NCBI RefSeq assembly: GCF_003412465.1
Contig: NZ_QTJV01000004.1
Location: 372,001-436,000, forward strand
Length of the DNA: 64,000 nucleotides
Direction of reading: 5' to 3'
DNA from: Chitinophaga silvisoli
Lineage (GTDB): Bacteria; Bacteroidota; Bacteroidia; Chitinophagales; Chitinophagaceae
How positions within the stretch are numbered: position 1 is the first letter of the stretch; the number at the start of each line of letters is the position of its first letter. Below the pieces are notes generated by a model. That model was not told where the DNA came from. It made no database searches and worked only from the letters and a program-made list of their open reading frames with translations. The translations under genes were made by a program, and so were the position numbers. Below, piece by piece: positions 62,545-64,000 of the stretch.

Positions 62545-63465
62545 TTATTTTTTTAGTTGCATTATTACGGTCTTTCCTTTGATTGTCACCTCCAGGTTGA
62601 GTGCCTGGCTAATCATCTCCATCGTAGTATGTAAAGACTGGTCTGTCAGATCTGCTGTGAACAGACTATGGGCGATAGCAGTGTCTCCGGTTTGTATATC
62701 TATTTCGAATTTTTTCTCTATTCGTTGAATCACATCTTCCATGCTGGCATCATTGAATGCCATGTCGTATTCTGTTCCTTTGGTAAATTCGTGTACGGCT
62801 TCCCTGCTGGCATGGCCTTTCGTTACAGTGGATTGAAGCTCTGAATACACGGCGTTTTCATGTTCACGAAGTATGTTTTTTCCATTGATGGATACTGCGC
62901 CTGTCAGCACAGAAATGGTGACTTCCTTCCCTGTTTTCTTTATATTAAAACTTGTCCCTAATACTTTGGTGGTGAGCGATCCGCAATAAATCATAAAAGG
63001 ATGATGCGCATCTTTTGCTACTTCGAACAGGGCTTCTCCATCCAGGGTGACAGCTCTTTCCGCAGTGCCAAATTTCACCGGGAATACCAGCTTGCTCTCA
63101 CCTTTCAGCCACACAATGGTACCGTCAGATAAAATTTGTTTTGTAATCTTTCCTTTTTCACTGGTCGCATAAGTGGCCCGGTGAGGTGCGACAAAATTGA
63201 GTAAGGTGGTCCTGAAAATAAATCCCGCGGCTAACAGTACAGCCACGGCAGCAGCTGCTTTTAATAAATAAAATACAGGTCGCCTTTGATCAATACGATG
63301 CCGCAGTTGCAGGAACATCGCATCTTTGGAAGCCTGTAGTTCTTCGGCAGACAAAGCATCTATTGCAGTTTTATCTTCCAATGAATCCAGCCATGCTTCC
63401 AGTTGCTGGTTTTGCTGGCCCGCGGTATACTGATCGAGAATATGTTTGAATTCCTTACTATTCAT
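62545..63465 (-). CDS. FecR-family anti-sigma factor
   Basis: Inner-membrane anti-sigma factor of 306 residues. The cytoplasmic N-terminus (about 1-80: FKHILDQYTAGQQNQQLEAWLD) binds the sigma factor. One membrane helix (about 85-105: AAAAVAVLLAAGFIF) leads to the periplasmic FecR domain (about 115-210: KGKITKQILSDGTIVWLKGESKLVFPVKF) and a C-terminal DUF4974/STN-like domain (about 240-306: DASMEDVIQRIEKKFEIDI) that would contact the transporter's STN domain. ATG at 63465. It lies 68 bp after the sigma gene and 198 bp before susC. Confidence 0.93.
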   Translation of the reverse strand: MNSKEFKHILDQYTAGQQNQQLEAWLDSLEDKTAIDALSAEELQASKDAMFLQLRHRIDQRRPVFYLLKAAAAVAVLLAAGFIFRTTLLNFVAPHRATYATSEKGKITKQILSDGTIVWLKGESKLVFPVKFGTAERAVTLDGEALFEVAKDAHHPFMIYCGSLTTKVLGTSFNIKKTGKEVTISVLTGAVSINGKNILREHENAVYSELQSTVTKGHASREAVHEFTKGTEYDMAFNDASMEDVIQRIEKKFEIDIQTGDTAIAHSLFTADLTDQSLHTTMEMISQALNLEVTIKGKTVIMQLKK

Positions 63466-63533
63466 CCAACCTGTTTTCTATATAGTAAGTAAACTGAGAA
63501 AGGGCAAACACCCAATGACAATCAAAATATTTT

Positions 63534-64000
63534 TTATAGCAGCCAGAAATATTCCCTGAAGGCAATACGCAGGTGCTTCAAAGCCCTGGTCAGGTGGTTT
63601 TCCACGGTCTTGTGCGAAATGTTTAGGGCAGCTGCAATATCCTGGATAGACTGATGCTCGTTGCGGCTCATGCGGTATACCTGCTGGCATTTTTCAGGAA
63701 GGCGCGATACTTCCTTTTCTACGGCATTCACCAGGTCGGTATATGCCATGTATTGTTCATTACTATGGTCTGCATCCACATATTGTGCATAACTGCTGGC
63801 ATAAGCTCTCCGCACCTTGTCCGCCTTCATATAATTAAACAACTGGTACTTCACCGCTGTGAATAAATAAGCACTTAGTGAGTGGGTGACTGACAAGTCC
63901 TTCCTCCGGTTCCAAAGGGAAAAAAATACTTCCTGGAGGATCTCTTCTGTGACTTCCTTAGACTTTAACCGGTTGTAGACATAGGCAAATAACCGGGGCC
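63534..64000 (-). CDS. ECF RNA polymerase sigma factor, FecI-like (partial, cut by the window edge)
   Basis: ECF sigma-70 factor whose reading frame stays open to the right edge, so the N-terminus is outside the window; about 154 residues are visible. Translating through the edge gives region-2 sequence FAYVYNRLKSKEVTEEILQEVFFSLW, so an internal start (such as the TTG at 63896) is wrong. Region 4 follows: LPEKCQQVYRMSRNEHQSIQDIAAALNISHKTVENHLTRALKHLR, a helix-turn-helix for -35 recognition. It is expected to be held by the adjacent FecR and to transcribe the susC operon when the transporter senses its ligand. Confidence 0.92.
   Translation of the reverse strand, partial: PRLFAYVYNRLKSKEVTEEILQEVFFSLWNRRKDLSVTHSLSAYLFTAVKYQLFNYMKADKVRRAYASSYAQYVDADHSNEQYMAYTDLVNAVEKEVSRLPEKCQQVYRMSRNEHQSIQDIAAALNISHKTVENHLTRALKHLRIAFREYFWLL

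Noticed and set aside
63534..63896. Treating the sigma factor as a complete 120-residue protein beginning at 63896
   Set aside because: The codon at 63896 is TTG within region-2 coding sequence, and the frame remains open with good ECF region-2 sequence to the window edge.

Overview
The window looks like a chromosomal segment of a Bacteroidota member of the family Chitinophagaceae, most likely Chitinophaga or a close relative. This is inferred from gene content and not from any database match. The indicators are a SusC/SusD pair with its FecI/FecR-type regulators, a secreted protein with a type IX secretion (T9SS) C-terminal tail, several lipoproteins with Bacteroidota-style lipoboxes, and -7 promoter boxes of the Bacteroidota form TAnnTTTG. 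I see no rRNA, tRNA, CRISPR array, insertion sequence or phage gene.

Layout. 176-5200 holds housekeeping genes: a trans-polyprenyl diphosphate synthase, recJ, and htpG on the reverse strand. 5441-8707 encodes a very large secreted nuclease-like protein. 8835-9951 is the ribosomal operon rpsF-rpsR-rplI. 10059-12154 has a lipoprotein, a lipoprotein esterase and a small secreted protein. 12213-16284 (reverse) is a catabolic operon: GntP-type permease, Rid deaminase, D-serine dehydratase-like PLP enzyme and M19 dipeptidase. It lies downstream of an orphan MacB-like permease and near a LacI regulator, whose other neighbour is a sugar-kinase-like phosphotransferase. 19903-33122 (reverse) is a complete 14-gene nuoA-N operon for respiratory complex I, with a well-formed promoter and terminator. 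33280-36221 (reverse) holds a TPR protein, a PstS-like lipoprotein and a small membrane protein. 36653-39591 carries a low-molecular-weight phosphatase, hisS and a cation efflux protein. 39734-46000 (reverse) has DsbD, a stand-alone DsbD N-terminal domain, purQ, a membrane protein, a Crp-family regulator and a TPR protein. 46047-48383 is an MscS channel.

48441 to the right edge (reverse) is a nutrient-acquisition locus: ECF sigma factor (cut by the edge), FecR anti-sigma factor, SusC with an STN signalling domain, SusD, a lipoprotein, and four exported peptidases (M20, M14, M20, M14). No glycoside hydrolase is present, so the likely substrate is peptide rather than glycan. The locus ends in an intrinsic terminator whose loop contains the last stop codon.

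The most unusual non-coding structure is at 38531-38631, between hisS and the cation efflux gene. Four tandem 11-bp units of the form GGTCACnnnAA are followed by a 13-bp near-palindrome and then by four 11-bp units in the opposite orientation. I do not recognise this element.
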